Shown here: positions 43,687-43,712 of the stretch, in pieces
How the letters are laid out: the number at the start of each line of letters is the position of its first letter
How positions within the stretch are numbered: position 1 is the stretch's first letter
NCBI GenBank assembly: GCA_002715725.1
Contig: PAZU01000045.1
Coordinates: 1 to 43,712 of the forward strand
DNA length: 43,712 nt
Source of the DNA: Methanobacteriota archaeon
GTDB taxonomy: Archaea; Thermoplasmatota; Poseidoniia; Poseidoniales; Poseidoniaceae
Reading direction: 5' to 3'
Notes under the pieces: model-generated
Seen by the model: only the letters and a program-made list of their open reading frames with translations
Database searches by the model: none
Told to the model about the DNA's origin: nothing
Translations under genes and position numbers: made by a program

Positions 43687-43712
43687 GTTCCAATCACAAA
43701 GGATGGGTTCAA

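Noticed and set aside
1-43712. Defence island, prophage, transposon or CRISPR system
   Set aside because: No integrase, transposase, cas, restriction or phage structural gene is seen; genes are core metabolic, informational or surface proteins.

Overview
The window reads as a compact chromosomal segment of an AT-rich marine euryarchaeon, most likely Marine Group II (Candidatus Poseidoniales, a Thermoplasmatota relative). This assignment is inferred from gene content only. Archaeal markers are an archaeal-type SRP 7S RNA, a two-repeat tRNA-splicing endonuclease, archease, archaeal-type valyl-tRNA synthetase and SHMT, a geranylgeranyl-reductase-family flavoprotein, and GGTGAT-like Shine-Dalgarno sites. 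Several genes are typical of aerobic surface-ocean members: NAD(P) transhydrogenase, class 2 (quinone) dihydroorotate dehydrogenase, MqnC-type menaquinone synthesis, CcmE, a TatC homologue, and very large calcium-binding (thrombospondin type 3) surface proteins. There is no sign of phage, insertion sequence, CRISPR or tRNA; nearly all of the window is coding and neighbouring genes often overlap.

Layout. 1-219 is the 3' end of pntB. 293-4626 (+) holds a membrane-anchored putative c-heme protein, a TatC homologue with a cysteine-rich C-terminal domain, and an exported M6 metalloprotease. 4525-8457 holds endA (-), a wHTH/TerB-like fusion (+), an HldE/RfaE-like protein with degenerate kinase motifs (+), archease (+) and an ABA4-like membrane protein (-). 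8530-8815 (-) is the SRP RNA. 8853-10310 (-) is pyrD-ccmE. 10372-18957 (+) holds a small unknown protein, a type IA topoisomerase preceded by two palindromes, a geranylgeranyl-reductase-like flavoprotein, a membrane protein, and a lipoprotein combining thrombospondin type 3 repeats with a PNGase F-like region.

18948-36372 is one long minus-strand run, read from 36372 downwards: RND exporter, EVE protein, aminotransferase, a large membrane/helical-repeat protein, glyA, an unknown protein, then after a short regulatory gap a giant thrombospondin type 3 protein, a PKD membrane protein, Xaa-Pro aminopeptidase and mqnC. 36509-43686 holds valS (+), dinB (-), a small acidic membrane protein (+), serA (-), a multi-pass membrane protein (+) and an ETHE1-like metallo-beta-lactamase-fold protein (-).

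Themes. The exported proteins suggest a protein- and glycoprotein-degrading lifestyle (M6 protease, PNGase F-like lipoprotein, PKD and Tsp3 surface proteins, aminopeptidase P). glyA and serA belong to serine/glycine metabolism. endA and archease both serve tRNA splicing. The oddest points are a C-X-C-H (not C-X-X-C-H) putative heme site, a CxxxY-type CcmE, the TatC fusion, the apparent pseudokinase, and a convergent gene overlap that contains the catalytic lysine codon of EndA.
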